Assembly (NCBI GenBank): GCA_013178255.1
Contig: JABLWY010000001.1
Location: 614,503-678,502, forward strand
Source of the DNA: Coprothermobacteraceae bacterium
Lineage (GTDB): Bacteria > Coprothermobacterota > Coprothermobacteria > Coprothermobacterales > Coprothermobacteraceae
DNA: 64,000 bases
Direction: 5' to 3'
Shown: one piece after another, positions 24,413-34,109 of the stretch
Layout of the letters: every line of letters starts with the position of its first letter
Numbering within the stretch: the stretch's first letter is position 1
Notes under the pieces: model-generated
What the model saw: the letters and a program-made list of their open reading frames with translations, nothing else
Told to the model about the DNA's origin: nothing
Databases searched by the model: none
Position numbers and translations under genes: made by a program

Positions 24413-24771
24413 GAAATCAGTTGTTTTATTTCCTTGATTTCGTTGCCGTCGCCCATGACCACTATGGTTGTATTCACAGGTTCTTCGGGTTTTTTCCACG
24501 CGAAAGCCATGATGATCACCTTGTCGCCCACTACGGCTAGCCTAGCTGCTGCACCGTTCAGCCCTATCTCACGTGAGTCCTTAGCTGCTGGTATAACGTA
24601 TGTTTCAAATCGTTCTCCATTGGTCACGTTGACGACGAGCACCTTCTCGTGTGGCATTAGACCTGCCGCTTCAATGAACCGCTGGTCTATGCTTATGCTG
24701 CCCTCGTAGTCCACGTTGCAGGATGTAACAGTCGCGTTATGTATCTTCGACCTCAAGACTTCAATTAGCAT
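24409..24771 (-). CDS. panD: Aspartate 1-decarboxylase
   Basis: A 120-residue proenzyme that makes beta-alanine for pantothenate. It self-cleaves between Gly24 and Ser25 (YEGS) to create the pyruvoyl cofactor; NGAAARLAV is the other family hallmark. The start follows GGAGG by 8 nt, and the gene lies immediately after panC. Its 3' end touches mutS2 tail-to-tail (4-bp overlap). Confidence 0.95.
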   Translation of the reverse strand: MLIEVLRSKIHNATVTSCNVDYEGSISIDQRFIEAAGLMPHEKVLVVNVTNGERFETYVIPAAKDSREIGLNGAAARLAVVGDKVIIMAFAWKKPEEPVNTTIVVMGDGNEIKEIKQLIS

Positions 24772-25620
24772 CTAAGAAACCTCCAACACCACATTGTCAA
24801 TGAGCCGAGCTTTACCAACAAAAGCCGCTACTCCAACAATCACTTTGCCAGAGACTGTACGAAGAAGCTGAAGTGAATCGTAGTCCACAACTTGGAAATA
24901 CTGAACTCGTAGTCCCACACGTTCCAGAAACTCAATGCACTTATCACAAATGGCCGAGGCATCCCTCTCGCCAGCTTCTATTAACTGCCTCGCCATTTGT
25001 AGGGACTGATATATGGCCGTAGCAGTCTTGCGCTCTTCCTCAGATAAGTACGTGTTACGAGAAGACATCGCAAGGCCAGAATCTTCTCTGACAGTGGGCA
25101 CAGCCACTATCTGCACGGGCCAGTTGAGGTCGTTTACCATCTCCTCTATAATCCTGAGCTGTTGTATGTCCTTCATGCCAAAGTAAGCTCTGTCGGGTTG
25201 CACAATGTTGAAGAGTTTCATCACCACAGTTAGTACTCCTCTAAAATGCCCGGGCCTGAATCTTCCACAGAGGTTTTGATCTAGTCTTCGCACGTCGACA
25301 AAAACGTCGACAGTCCCTTTGGGATACATGACGTTGCTAGAAGGCGCGAATACAAAATCCACACCGTGTTCTTGGCATATTGCCGAATCACGTTCCAGGT
25401 CCCGTGGGTAAGATGCGTAGTCTTCCTGTGGGCCGAATTGAAGGGGATTGACGAAAATGCTCACCACAACAACATCGTTTTCTGTTCTAGCTCGGTCTAT
25501 AGGTGTAGCGTGACCGGCGTGGAGGTAGCCCATGGTAGGTACAAAGCCAATGGTTTTGCCTGACTTCTTGAGGTCATGGACTACTTCTCTCATCTCTTCA
25601 ATTGTTGTGATCAGCCTCAA
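24772..25620 (-). CDS. panC: Pantothenate synthetase
   Basis: A 282-residue enzyme that joins pantoate and beta-alanine with ATP. It has the HIGH-type motif in PTMGYLHAGHA, VSIFVNPLQFGPQEDYASYPRD, FRPGHFRGVLTVVMKLF, YFGMKDIQQL and the KMSKS-like AMSSRNTYLS. The start is TTG 25620, with GAGGG upstream. Second-to-last gene of panGBCD. Confidence 0.95.
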   Translation of the reverse strand: MRLITTIEEMREVVHDLKKSGKTIGFVPTMGYLHAGHATPIDRARTENDVVVVSIFVNPLQFGPQEDYASYPRDLERDSAICQEHGVDFVFAPSSNVMYPKGTVDVFVDVRRLDQNLCGRFRPGHFRGVLTVVMKLFNIVQPDRAYFGMKDIQQLRIIEEMVNDLNWPVQIVAVPTVREDSGLAMSSRNTYLSEEERKTATAIYQSLQMARQLIEAGERDASAICDKCIEFLERVGLRVQYFQVVDYDSLQLLRTVSGKVIVGVAAFVGKARLIDNVVLEVS

Positions 25621-25638
25621 GGTATCACGCCCTCTTTC

Positions 25639-26400
25639 TCAAAGGATATTATTGCTCATGATATCTTGCCTGAATTTGTTGACAGCGTCTTTGATCTCAG
25701 CCCTAAGATCGAGGTAGTTTTTAGCAAAAGGCGGGCGCTCCCTTGTTAGCCCTATGAAGTCATACAGTACTAGGACTTGGCCGTCGCAGTGGGGACCGGC
25801 CCCGATTCCAATGGTGGGTATGGCCACAGATTCAGTGATCTGCTTAGCAACTACTTCAGTTATATTCTCGAGTACCAATGAAAAAGCACCTGCTTCTTCC
25901 AGAGCCTTGGCACTTCTTCGGAGGTAATCTATGTCGCCCGTGTCCTTTCCTCGCTTTGTAAACCCGTGCATCTTACTACTTTGTGGAGTTACACCTATGT
26001 GACCCATTATAGGTATCCCTACTTGCGTTAGCTTGTAAACCAAGTCTGCTATTTGCTCCCCGCCTTCAACTTTCACAGCGTCAGCACCGCTCTCCTTGAG
26101 GACACGCCCACAGTTTCTTATGGCTTCCTCATGAGAGACTTGGTATGAAAGGAAAGGCATGTCTGCCACAACGAAAACGTTAGGGGCACCTCTCTTGACG
26201 ATCTTAGCGTGGTAAATCATTTCATCCAAGGTTACGGGAAGCGTAGTATCATTGCCTTGTACTACGTTGCCCAGCGAATCTCCTACTAAGAGAGCATCCA
26301 CACCTGCTTCGGCCAGAGCGTCGGCGAAACCATAGTCGTAGGCGGTAAGCATGAGAATCTTCTTGTGGCCTTTCAATTTTCTAAATTGCCAGGCGTTCAT
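25639..26400 (-). CDS. panB: Ketopantoate hydroxymethyltransferase
   Basis: A 253-residue (beta-alpha)8 enzyme that transfers a hydroxymethyl group to ketoisovalerate. Motifs are MLTAYDYGFADALAEAGVD, LLVGDSLGNVVQG, VKVEGG, IPIMGHIGVTPQS and IPTIGIGAGPHCDGQVLV. ATG 26400 lies after GGAGGGGAGAAT, which rules out the longer upstream start. It overlaps the panG stop by 4 nt. Confidence 0.96.
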   Translation of the reverse strand: MNAWQFRKLKGHKKILMLTAYDYGFADALAEAGVDALLVGDSLGNVVQGNDTTLPVTLDEMIYHAKIVKRGAPNVFVVADMPFLSYQVSHEEAIRNCGRVLKESGADAVKVEGGEQIADLVYKLTQVGIPIMGHIGVTPQSSKMHGFTKRGKDTGDIDYLRRSAKALEEAGAFSLVLENITEVVAKQITESVAIPTIGIGAGPHCDGQVLVLYDFIGLTRERPPFAKNYLDLRAEIKDAVNKFRQDIMSNNIL

Positions 26401-27140
26401 ATTCTCCCCTCCATGATCGTCTGCGCTATTATGGTATACACTTTTCCCCAATCAGGCCCTAACACTTCAGCTTCTCTCTTTATAACCTCCAGGTCCTTCC
26501 TAACTGCAGGCCCTGTGAGGCAGCTTGGACCTAGGCGTTTGAAATTCTCAATGGCGGCTTCTAATAGTTCTTCAACGAAGAGCTGAGAGGCAGCTATACC
26601 TGCATCTTGAAGGATCTTGTCGGCCACTATCATGAAGGCGCTTGTGTAGTTGGATAGCATCACTGCTGCAGCATGATACTCTACCTTCTTCTCAGGGTCT
26701 ACGGTGAATAGGCGCAGAGGTATCTTTGCGGCTAACTCGCTGACCCATGGGCACAATTCCTCATCACCCTCCCACGTAGCTATAGAACCTTTAAGCAGAT
26801 CAGGGTTCTGTTCAGGTATGGGCAACCAAGGGTGTATGGATCCAACTCTTGCAGCCATAGGCCGTAGGACGCTTGAACTATGAAACCCCGATGTGTGGAT
26901 AGCACTTTCAAATCTGCCCGAGAATTGCTTCGCCAATTCGGGTAGCGCGTCATCTGATACGCTCACAAAAGCCAAGTCCGCTTCCAAGTGCTCCTGGTCA
27001 ACTTCTGTAAGGCCGAACCTTTGAGCTAGTTCTTGCGCATGCTCTCTTCTTCTACTCCAGACAAGCACTTCACCGAACGACGCCAAATAGGGAGCAAAGC
27101 TCCCAGCAACCCTTCCAGCCCCAATCAATGCTATCCGCAC
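26397..27140 (-). CDS. panG: Probable ketopantoate reductase, PanG type (Rossmann-DUF2520)
   Basis: A 247-residue protein with an N-terminal NAD(P) Rossmann motif (ALIGAGRVAGSFA), the GSIHPWLPIPE region and a C-terminal helical DUF2520 domain. Proteins of this build were shown in Francisella to replace PanE as ketopantoate reductase. As first gene of a set that already holds panB, panC and panD, it supplies the missing step. The GTG start has no ribosome site and lies 6 nt after TAGAAT, so the mRNA is probably leaderless. Confidence 0.82.
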   Translation of the reverse strand: MRIALIGAGRVAGSFAPYLASFGEVLVWSRRREHAQELAQRFGLTEVDQEHLEADLAFVSVSDDALPELAKQFSGRFESAIHTSGFHSSSVLRPMAARVGSIHPWLPIPEQNPDLLKGSIATWEGDEELCPWVSELAAKIPLRLFTVDPEKKVEYHAAAVMLSNYTSAFMIVADKILQDAGIAASQLFVEELLEAAIENFKRLGPSCLTGPAVRKDLEVIKREAEVLGPDWGKVYTIIAQTIMEGRI

Positions 27141-27146
27141 GTTGAT

Positions 27147-27152
27147 ATTCTA
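27147..27152 (-). promoter_or_regulatory. -10 box of the panGBCD operon, leaderless start
   Basis: TAGAAT on the minus strand at 27152-27147, with 6 nt to the GTG at 27140. No Shine-Dalgarno sequence intervenes. Confidence 0.55.
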
Positions 27153-27193
27153 CATCTGATGACACCCTATACAGGACAACGACGCATCGCATG

Positions 27194-27223
27194 TTGCAGC
27201 TCAAGGGCCCCATGTTGTAAAAT
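27194..27223 (+). promoter_or_regulatory. Promoter of the rpsF-ssb-rpsR operon
   Basis: TTGCAG (27194-27199) and TAAAAT (27218-27223) with an 18-bp spacer. An 80-nt leader follows. It contains small hairpins (GAG-GCAG/CTGC-TC-CTC at 27247-27271 and CCTCA/TGAGG at 27270-27285), which could be the autoregulatory S6:S18 site known from other bacteria. I cannot match its conserved bulge with certainty. Confidence 0.6.
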
Positions 27224-27309
27224 AAATGAGCTTGTTGGAGCCTAAGAGGCAGCGAGCAAACCCTGCTCCTCAAACAAGTGAGGGGCCATTAGACCGAAGG
27301 GAGGAGACT

Positions 27310-27594
27310 ATGAGTAGAAAGTACGAGTTGATGGTCATCTACAGAGCACAAGATGACAACGGGTACCAAGAGGGTAATGACTGGGTGACTCAAAAGATAG
27401 AGTCTCTAGGAGGGACCGTTGAGAAGCTTGACCAGTGGGGTCTTAGGCGGTTTGCCTATCCACTGGAGAAGAAGACCCAAGGTTACTACAGTGTGTTCTA
27501 CTTCGAACTGCCCACAGACAAGTTGCCCGAACTCAACCACGAACTCAAAGTGGATGAGCGAATCCTCAGGTTCATGATTACTAGGGGCGAGTAA
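27310..27594 (+). CDS. rpsF: 30S ribosomal protein S6
   Basis: A 94-residue S6 that binds 16S rRNA with S18. Conserved points are YELMVIYR, GGTVEKLDQWGLRRFAYPLEKKTQGYYSVFYFE and DERILRFMITR. The ATG at 27310 follows GGGAGGAGACT, so the long upstream frame is excluded. First gene of rpsF-ssb-rpsR. Confidence 0.97.
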   Translation: MSRKYELMVIYRAQDDNGYQEGNDWVTQKIESLGGTVEKLDQWGLRRFAYPLEKKTQGYYSVFYFELPTDKLPELNHELKVDERILRFMITRGE

Positions 27595-27595
27595 C

Positions 27596-28051
27596 TTGCT
27601 AAACAAGATCTTGTTGGTCGGCCGTCTGACTTCTGATCCTGTGGTTAGGGCTCTACCTAGCGGCAAGAAAGTTGCTGGTTTCACTTTGGCTGTGGACAAT
27701 CCAGGTAAAGACAGGAATGGCAACGGATTCCCCACAGACTTCATAGACTGTGTGAGCTTCAACGACAACCTAACTAGGCTCTTGGAGTTGTATGTAAAGA
27801 AAGGGCGCATGATTTTTGTAGAGGGGCGCCTCAGAATTAGAAGCTACACAGATAGGAATGGAATTAAGAGAAAAGCAGCTGAAGTGGTGGTAAGCGACCT
27901 TAGGTTCATGGACTTCAAGAAGGATGCTCAGGAAACGGACGAGTTGCAAAGGGACTCGTTTGACACAGAGGACATATTAGACGAAGTGGAGTCCAAACTA
28001 CAAGAAGAAGTGGGAAATGACGACTTCGACAGTGTGGACATTCCCTTTTAG
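27596..28051 (+). CDS. ssb: Single-stranded DNA-binding protein
   Basis: A 151-residue SSB. The OB fold shows LNKILLVGRLTSDPVVRALPSGK, FTLAVDN, DFIDCVSFNDNLTRLLELYVKKGRMIFVEGRL and the RKAAEVVVSDLRFMD strand. The acidic tail ends DDFDSVDIPF, the tip that recruits replication and repair partners. The TTG start is 1 nt after the rpsF stop. Confidence 0.96.
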   Translation: MLNKILLVGRLTSDPVVRALPSGKKVAGFTLAVDNPGKDRNGNGFPTDFIDCVSFNDNLTRLLELYVKKGRMIFVEGRLRIRSYTDRNGIKRKAAEVVVSDLRFMDFKKDAQETDELQRDSFDTEDILDEVESKLQEEVGNDDFDSVDIPF

Positions 28052-28072
28052 AAGAGTAGGAGGTGCAGTATA

Positions 28073-28297
28073 ATGCCTGGTCCCAAAAAGAGAAGAATGA
28101 AATTGTGCCCACTTTGTGCAGAAGGTGTTAGGCACGTAGACTACAAAGATGTTGGTCGCCTAAAGAGGTTCATCTCAGAACGCGGTAAGATCGTTCCGCG
28201 CAGAGTCACTGGGGTGTGTGCATTCCACCAGAGATCTTTGTCGGTTGCTATAAAGCGCGCTCGCGAAATGGCATTGCTACCCTACGTGGTGCAGTAG
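28073..28297 (+). CDS. rpsR: 30S ribosomal protein S18
   Basis: A 74-residue S18 with an N-terminal CPLC pair, [32 protein letters not shown] and the usual C-terminal [11 protein letters not shown]. It has a strong GGAGGTGC ribosome site. The two N-terminal cysteines plus CAFH could bind zinc. Confidence 0.97.
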   Translation: MPGPKKRRMKLCPLCAEGVRHVDYKDVGRLKRFISERGKIVPRRVTGVCAFHQRSLSVAIKRAREMALLPYVVQ

Positions 28298-28299
28298 GA

Positions 28300-29271
28300 A
28301 TGCAACAAAGTAGACTAAGAGCTATCGCAGAGAGCGGACTGATGTCCGCTCTCGCTGTTATTTTGGTTCTGATGGGGTGGTACCTGCCGTTTATAGGCAT
28401 CCTTATCAGCTTTGTGGCACCCCTTCCTTTTCTTGTTGTGACATCCAAGTATGGGTTGAGATACGGTGCAATCACTGTTTTTGTTTCTGCTGTGATCAGC
28501 TACTTCTTCACGGGTGACCCACTAATCATAGTGAGCGTCGTGCTTTCGCTAGGAAGTATTGGGCTTGCTCTCGGTTATGCCATGGCGAAGCGGTGGAGCG
28601 CGGAGCGGATGCTCATGCTAGGCGCTGGGGTTTTTGTAGTTGTCACAGCTGTCATTATCTACGGTACCAAAGTGTTGTTGGGGCAGGACCTGATAAAGCA
28701 AATGGCTGAGACGCTGCGACAATCAGCCGAGATGCTAAGGTCTAGTCCGCTATTCTCTGACTATGTGGGTACTGGAACTTCCACAACAGCGACGCCCTCT
28801 AGTCCTGCTGGTCAAGTTCTGCAAAGTTATGAGGATTACGCTAAGACATTGGAAAGCGGGCTCATGACGCCTTCACTTATAGCTCTCAGTAGTTTCGCAT
28901 TATCGTTCTATAACTACGTGATAATCAAACCCTTTGCGAAGAGGTTAGGCCTAGAGATGCCCAACTTGCCTGCTATGCAGAACATCAAGCTCCCAGCCTT
29001 GGGGGTTTGGTTGCTGCCTATTGCTTTGGCGCTCATGGTAGTTAAGGTTCCTTTTAGCGCTTACTTAGGGCTCAACGTATATTTGGTTGCAGTTTACTAT
29101 CTGGTTTTTGATGGTTTGTTCTATTTGGCTCGCATTCTCATTGGTGACAAGGACAATCGCTTTCTTAAGGTTTTGCTAATCGTTGGACTTTTCTTCCCCT
29201 ATATGCCGCAGGTCTATTTCCTTTTTGGCATATATGACTGCTTTGTGCGTATCATAAAGAGGGAGGGTTGA
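28300..29271 (+). CDS. DUF2232 (YybS-like) integral membrane protein
   Basis: A 323-residue protein with eight or so hydrophobic segments. The N-terminal half (AESGLMSALAVILVLMGWYLPF, PLPFLVVTSKYGLRYG) and the C-terminal part (FYNYVIIKPFAKRLG, FLFGIYDCFVRI) match the YybS/DUF2232 family. That family commonly sits between rpsR and rplI in Firmicutes and related phyla, as here. Function is unknown; an ECF-transporter-like S-component relation has been suggested. The central soluble loop is Ser/Thr-rich (about 160-185). Confidence 0.78.
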   Translation: MQQSRLRAIAESGLMSALAVILVLMGWYLPFIGILISFVAPLPFLVVTSKYGLRYGAITVFVSAVISYFFTGDPLIIVSVVLSLGSIGLALGYAMAKRWSAERMLMLGAGVFVVVTAVIIYGTKVLLGQDLIKQMAETLRQSAEMLRSSPLFSDYVGTGTSTTATPSSPAGQVLQSYEDYAKTLESGLMTPSLIALSSFALSFYNYVIIKPFAKRLGLEMPNLPAMQNIKLPALGVWLLPIALALMVVKVPFSAYLGLNVYLVAVYYLVFDGLFYLARILIGDKDNRFLKVLLIVGLFFPYMPQVYFLFGIYDCFVRIIKREG

Positions 29272-29274
29272 ATT

Positions 29275-29721
29275 TTGAGAGTTTACCTGACAAGAGATGT
29301 GCCTGGGACAGGGAAAAAAGGTCAGATAGTAGATGTGGCAGAGGGATACGCCCGCAACTACCTCCTCAAGAACGGCCTAGCAGTTGTTGCCGATGAGAAA
29401 CTTATAGAGCAGATAAGGGAGCAAGAACGTAGAAAACAAAGACTTGAGGAAGAGAAGTACGAAGAGGCAAAGCATTTCAGAGACAAATTGGCTCAAGTCA
29501 TAGTGACTGTGAAGGCACCCGGTGGTGAAACAGGAAAACTCTACGGAGCAGTTACGTCGAGGCAGGTTGCCCAGGCTATCAAAGAACAGACAGGTTTGGC
29601 GGTCGACAGCAAGCAAATCGAGATGTCTGAACCCATCAAGAGCGTTGGAACATACGAGGTAGCCATACACCTGTTCAAGGACATATCAGCCAAGGTACGA
29701 GTGAAGGTGCAACTAGAATGA
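29275..29721 (+). CDS. rplI: 50S ribosomal protein L9
   Basis: A 148-residue L9: the N-domain has GKKGQIVDVAEGYARNYLLKNGLA, followed by the long connecting helix (QEQERRKQRLEEEKYEEAKHF) and the C-domain with GKLYGAVTSRQVAQAI. The TTG start lies 7 nt after GAGGGAGGG. It overlaps dnaB by 4 nt. Confidence 0.97.
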   Translation: MRVYLTRDVPGTGKKGQIVDVAEGYARNYLLKNGLAVVADEKLIEQIREQERRKQRLEEEKYEEAKHFRDKLAQVIVTVKAPGGETGKLYGAVTSRQVAQAIKEQTGLAVDSKQIEMSEPIKSVGTYEVAIHLFKDISAKVRVKVQLE

Positions 29722-31079
29722 TTACCGAGAGCGTGGGAATGCCCCACTCCTACGACGCTGAGGTTGCTGTCTTGGGAGCATGCCTTATAAACAAGGATGC
29801 TTTGTCTGAGGTTGCAGGCTTCCTCGTTCCAGATGATTTCTATGATGATCGGCACAAGCTCATGTTTCAAGTCATGTCTCAAATGTACGAAGAGGGCGTA
29901 GCAGTTGATTTGCTTACGTTTACTGAGAGACTTAGAGCTGAGAACATTATTGACAAGGTGGGCGGTCAAGAATACATCACTAGTATAGCCACCTCCGTTT
30001 ATACGGCCGCCAATGTAACAAGCCATGCCCAGTTGGTAAAGGAACGCAGCATTCAACGATCCCTGATCAGGGTAGGCACAGAGATAGCAAAGCTCGGTTA
30101 TACAAGCAGAAACGTAGAAGAGGACTTGGATAGGGCGCAGCAACTCGTTTTCAACTTAGCTATGTGGAAGTTCTTGCGATCAGCGGTGCCCGCAAGTGAA
30201 TTGGTGAAGAAGTATTACGACCTGATTGAGGAACGGTACTCCTATCGGAGCAGGGTCACGGGTTACCCTACTGGTTTCTCCAAACTGGACGAGTTATTGG
30301 CAGGGTTGCAGAAGTCAGACCTGGTGATCTTGGCAGCGCGACCTGGCATGGGTAAGACAGCTTTCGCGCTTAATGTAGCTGCGAATCTGTCCATGGAGGA
30401 AAGAGTGCCCGTGCTGTTTTTCTCCTTGGAGATGTCTGGTACGCAGCTGGTGCAGAGGTTACTGTCGGCCGTATCTGGTGTACCCTCACAGAAGTTGAAG
30501 ACGGGCTACCTCAGTGAGGATGACTTCGACGCGTTACGGGTTGCTATGAGTACTATGGAGGACAGCAAGCTGTGGATTGACGAATCACCGGGCCTTTCGG
30601 TCCTTGAGATCAGGTCTAGGGCGAGGCGTGCCGTGGCTGAACTGGGCGTCAAGGTTATCATCGTTGACTACCTGCAACTCATAAAGCTGGGGCAGAACGT
30701 AGACAACAGGGTGCAGGAGGTCTCTGAAATCACGCGCTCCCTAAAGAACTTAGCACGAGAACTCGATGTACCACTGCTGGTGTTGTCTCAGCTGAGTAGA
30801 GCTGTTGAACAAAGGGCTGACAAGAGACCTCAGTTAAGTGACCTCAGAGAAAGTGGAAGCATAGAGCAGGATGCTGACGTGGTTATGTTCCTTTACAGCG
30901 AGGACTACTATAAGCAGCAAAAGGGTTTAAGGGCCGAAAGTTCAGCCGTGGAGCTAGTTGTGGCCAAGCACAGAAACGGGCCCACAGGTGATGTAAAATT
31001 AGTGTTCAAGAAAGACATAGGCAGATTCTACGATATGGAGGAGAACGTTTGGGGGGATACAGATGGAAATGGAGCGTGA
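29718..31079 (+). CDS. dnaB: Replicative DNA helicase DnaB
   Basis: A 453-residue hexameric helicase. The N-domain ([26 protein letters not shown]) is joined by a linker to the RecA-like motor with [11 protein letters not shown] (Walker A), [27 protein letters not shown] (Walker B) and [16 protein letters not shown]. The DUF721/DciA-like protein at 37218 may be its loader partner. The 3' end overlaps leuS by 17 nt. Confidence 0.97.
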   Translation: MITESVGMPHSYDAEVAVLGACLINKDALSEVAGFLVPDDFYDDRHKLMFQVMSQMYEEGVAVDLLTFTERLRAENIIDKVGGQEYITSIATSVYTAANVTSHAQLVKERSIQRSLIRVGTEIAKLGYTSRNVEEDLDRAQQLVFNLAMWKFLRSAVPASELVKKYYDLIEERYSYRSRVTGYPTGFSKLDELLAGLQKSDLVILAARPGMGKTAFALNVAANLSMEERVPVLFFSLEMSGTQLVQRLLSAVSGVPSQKLKTGYLSEDDFDALRVAMSTMEDSKLWIDESPGLSVLEIRSRARRAVAELGVKVIIVDYLQLIKLGQNVDNRVQEVSEITRSLKNLARELDVPLLVLSQLSRAVEQRADKRPQLSDLRESGSIEQDADVVMFLYSEDYYKQQKGLRAESSAVELVVAKHRNGPTGDVKLVFKKDIGRFYDMEENVWGDTDGNGA

Positions 31080-33522
31080 GTCTAAGTATTACGACTTCAA
31101 GGCCATCGAGGCAAAGTGGTCACAGTATTGGGAAGAGAAGGGTTTGCATAGAACGAAGGATTTAGTGTCAAAGCCAAAGCAGTACGTGTTGGAGATGTTC
31201 CCTTATCCATCTGGACGGTTACACATGGGACACGTTCGCAATTACACCTTAGGAGACGTAGTCGCTAGGTATTACACCATGAAGGGTTACAGCGTTTTGC
31301 ATCCGATGGGTTGGGACGCCTTCGGTTTGCCGGCAGAAAACGCGGCGATAGAGAGGGGCGTGCATCCTGAGGATTGGACTTTGTCCAATATCGCTTACAT
31401 GAAGCAGCAAATGAAGAAATTGGGTTACACCTACGACTGGGACAGGGAAGTCACCACATGCCTGCCTGATTACTATCGCTGGACGCAGTGGATATTCTTG
31501 AGGCTTTATGAAAAAGGTTTGGCTTACAAGAAAAAGGCAAAAGTTAACTGGTGTCCGCACTGCAAGACAGTGCTAGCGAATGAGCAGGTAATCGACGGCA
31601 AGTGTTGGCGGTGCAAGAGTCCTATAGAGAAACGCGAGATTGAACAGTGGTTCTTCCGAATAACTGCGTATGCTGAGGATCTGTTGAATGACTTAGATGA
31701 GTTAGACTGGCCTGAACACGTCAAAGTACAGCAAAGGAATTGGATTGGAAGGTCGCAGGGAGCTCTGGTCAGCTTCTCCGTGGCAGACCGTGATTTGACG
31801 TTCGACATCTTTACTACTAGGCTAGACACCATCTATGGTGCCACGTTTGTTGTACTGGCTCCGGAGCATCCGTTGGCTAAGGAACTAGTGAGAGGTACAG
31901 CTCTTGAAGAACAGTTTAGTGAGTTCTTGGAGCGCGTGGTGCTAAAGAGTGAAGTGGACCGCCTAAGTACGGAGAAAGAGAAGGAAGGGCTTTTCCTAGG
32001 TGCATATGCTATTAATCCTTTCAACGGTGAAAGAATGCCCATATACGCCTCAGATTACGTTCTAATGGAGTACGGCACGGGGGCTATAATGGCAGTCCCT
32101 GCTCACGACGAGAGGGATTATGATTTTGCCAAGAAATACGGCCTACCCATAAAGCAAGTCATAGTTCCTGCTGATGGTAGTGAACCTGGGGAATTGTTTA
32201 CGGACTATGGCTTATTGGTGAATAGCGGCCCCTATACCGGGATGCGTTCTGAAGAAGCCATAGAGGCCATGACAAGGTTCCTCGAGGAGAAAGGATTGGG
32301 TAGGAGAGAAGTCACGTACAGGCTCAGGGATTGGCTTGTAAGCAGGCAGAGGTACTGGGGTGCACCCATACCCGTGGTTTACTGTGAACAGTGCGGAATA
32401 GTGCCTGTACCAGACAACGAGCTGCCTGTTTTCCTACCTAGGGAGGTAGACTACTTACCCGGTGACATTACTTCGCCGTTGGCCACCGATCCCGATTTTG
32501 TGAATACAGTGTGCCCCAAGTGTGGCCGTCCTGCTAGGAGAGAGACGGACACGATGGATACATTTGTAGATAGTTCTTGGTACTACTTCAGGTACACAGA
32601 CCCACACAACGAGCAAATGCCATTTAGCAAAGAAGCTGTGGAGAAGTGGCTTCCCGTGGATATATACATAGGCGGGGTCGAGCATGCGGTCCTGCACTTA
32701 CTCTACAGTCGTTTCATAACGAAGGCTCTCAAGGATATGGGCTATGTGCATACCAAGGAACCGTTCAGTAAGCTTTTCACCCAAGGAATGGTAACACTGG
32801 GTGGCTCGGCCATGTCCAAGTCCAAGGGCAATATAGTTGACCCTGACGACATACTTAGAGACTACGGTGCTGATGCTGCTCGGATGTACATACTCTTTGT
32901 GGCTCCCCCGGAAAAGGAATTTGAGTGGAGCCAACAGGGGTTGGAAGGCATAGTTCGCTTCTTGAGGCGGGTATGGTCATTCTTTGTAAAGTGTGAGTAT
33001 GTAAAGTCACACGCGTCCACTACTAACCTTTCTAACGATACGGACCTGAGAGCTCTAAAGGCTGCCCACAGGCTTGCATACAGAGTGACTTATGACATAG
33101 AGGATAACTTTAGGTTTAACACTGCTGTAGCAGCCATGATGGAGTTTATGAACGAGATCACGGGCTATGCCGAAGAGGTCACACCAGGAGTCCTGAGGCA
33201 CGTTCTTGAAGTGTTCGTAAGGGTCATAGCTCCGTTTGCCCCGTTTATCGCCGAGGAACTATGGAGTATGCTGGGGAATGAGCCATCTGTACATGGGCAA
33301 CCTTGGCCCACGTATGATGAGGCTTTGTTGCAAGACGAACAAGTGGAGATAGGTGTGCAGGTCAACGGGAAGTTTAGGGGTACCGTAGTCGTTCCTACTG
33401 GATCCGATGAGGACATAGTAAGAGAGAAAGTGATGTCTGATGAACGGTTCAGGCGCTATCTGGCCAAGGGATTTAGAAAGTGCATTTACGTCCCCAACAG
33501 GATCATCAACTTCATAGTATAG
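31063..33522 (+). CDS. leuS: Leucyl-tRNA synthetase
   Basis: An 819-residue class Ia synthetase. It has [15 protein letters not shown] (HIGH), a CPHCK...CWRCKS zinc site, the CP1 editing domain with [20 protein letters not shown] and [20 protein letters not shown], and MSKSKGN (KMSKS). The C-terminal FRGTVVVP domain is present. A G-rich ribosome site lies in the dnaB end. Its 3' end overlaps comEA by 43 nt. Confidence 0.97.
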   Translation: MEMERESKYYDFKAIEAKWSQYWEEKGLHRTKDLVSKPKQYVLEMFPYPSGRLHMGHVRNYTLGDVVARYYTMKGYSVLHPMGWDAFGLPAENAAIERGVHPEDWTLSNIAYMKQQMKKLGYTYDWDREVTTCLPDYYRWTQWIFLRLYEKGLAYKKKAKVNWCPHCKTVLANEQVIDGKCWRCKSPIEKREIEQWFFRITAYAEDLLNDLDELDWPEHVKVQQRNWIGRSQGALVSFSVADRDLTFDIFTTRLDTIYGATFVVLAPEHPLAKELVRGTALEEQFSEFLERVVLKSEVDRLSTEKEKEGLFLGAYAINPFNGERMPIYASDYVLMEYGTGAIMAVPAHDERDYDFAKKYGLPIKQVIVPADGSEPGELFTDYGLLVNSGPYTGMRSEEAIEAMTRFLEEKGLGRREVTYRLRDWLVSRQRYWGAPIPVVYCEQCGIVPVPDNELPVFLPREVDYLPGDITSPLATDPDFVNTVCPKCGRPARRETDTMDTFVDSSWYYFRYTDPHNEQMPFSKEAVEKWLPVDIYIGGVEHAVLHLLYSRFITKALKDMGYVHTKEPFSKLFTQGMVTLGGSAMSKSKGNIVDPDDILRDYGADAARMYILFVAPPEKEFEWSQQGLEGIVRFLRRVWSFFVKCEYVKSHASTTNLSNDTDLRALKAAHRLAYRVTYDIEDNFRFNTAVAAMMEFMNEITGYAEEVTPGVLRHVLEVFVRVIAPFAPFIAEELWSMLGNEPSVHGQPWPTYDEALLQDEQVEIGVQVNGKFRGTVVVPTGSDEDIVREKVMSDERFRRYLAKGFRKCIYVPNRIINFIV

Positions 33523-34109
33523 GTTACTGGCGTAGGGCAGCTGCGGTGGCGGCTGCCCTTTTCATATTTGGCGGGTTGTGTTTTGAGTGTGGCGCGAGGT
33601 ATGCTTTGGCTTCGCGTGAAAGGGATAACACTTCAGGTGTAGTTACAGCCACTGCTGTAGAACCGCCACGACAGGAAGACACGGAGAAGGTGGCTGTATA
33701 TGTGACAGGCGCGGTCAGGAACCCAGGCGTGTATTGGCTTGATCCCTCGGAGAGAGTCCAAGCTGCGGTTCTACTCGCTCAGCCCACGGCATCGGCTGCG
33801 TTGGGCTCAGTGAACCTAGCTCAACATGTAAAGGATGAGATGGTGGTAATAGTGCCGTCAGTGGCTGAAGCTGCACAGGCTGTTCCGGGACAAGACATAG
33901 CTTTCGGGCATTCTGCACTGATAGACATTAACACTGCTGATCAAAAGACACTCGAATCCTTGCCTGGCATTGGGCCGACACTAGCCAGCAGGATTATAGA
34001 CTATCGCGTGAGGAACGGCCCCTTTGCTCAAGTAGATGAAATCATGAAGGTCGACGGTATTGGCCAGAAGAGATACGCTGACATTAAGGACTTGATAACG
34101 GTACGCTAA
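33480..34109 (+). CDS. comEA: ComEA-like DNA-uptake protein
   Basis: A 209-residue membrane-anchored DNA receptor for competence. It has an N-terminal hydrophobic anchor (about 20-40), a SLBB domain ([16 protein letters not shown]) and a C-terminal double helix-hairpin-helix ([38 protein letters not shown]) that binds DNA backbone. GTG 33480 has AGGGA upstream inside leuS; a later GTG is possible. Translationally coupled to comEC through TAATG. Confidence 0.9.
   Translation: MHLRPQQDHQLHSIGYWRRAAAVAAALFIFGGLCFECGARYALASRERDNTSGVVTATAVEPPRQEDTEKVAVYVTGAVRNPGVYWLDPSERVQAAVLLAQPTASAALGSVNLAQHVKDEMVVIVPSVAEAAQAVPGQDIAFGHSALIDINTADQKTLESLPGIGPTLASRIIDYRVRNGPFAQVDEIMKVDGIGQKRYADIKDLITVR

Noticed and set aside
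27247-27285. Confident S6:S18 autoregulatory RNA motif
   Set aside because: Small hairpins are present in the rpsF leader, but I could not match the conserved bulged motif by eye, so it is only mentioned within the promoter entry.
28216-28299. DUF2232 protein starting inside rpsR at 28216
   Set aside because: The first 28 residues would be an out-of-frame reading of S18. ATG 28300 directly after the rpsR stop starts the membrane protein properly.
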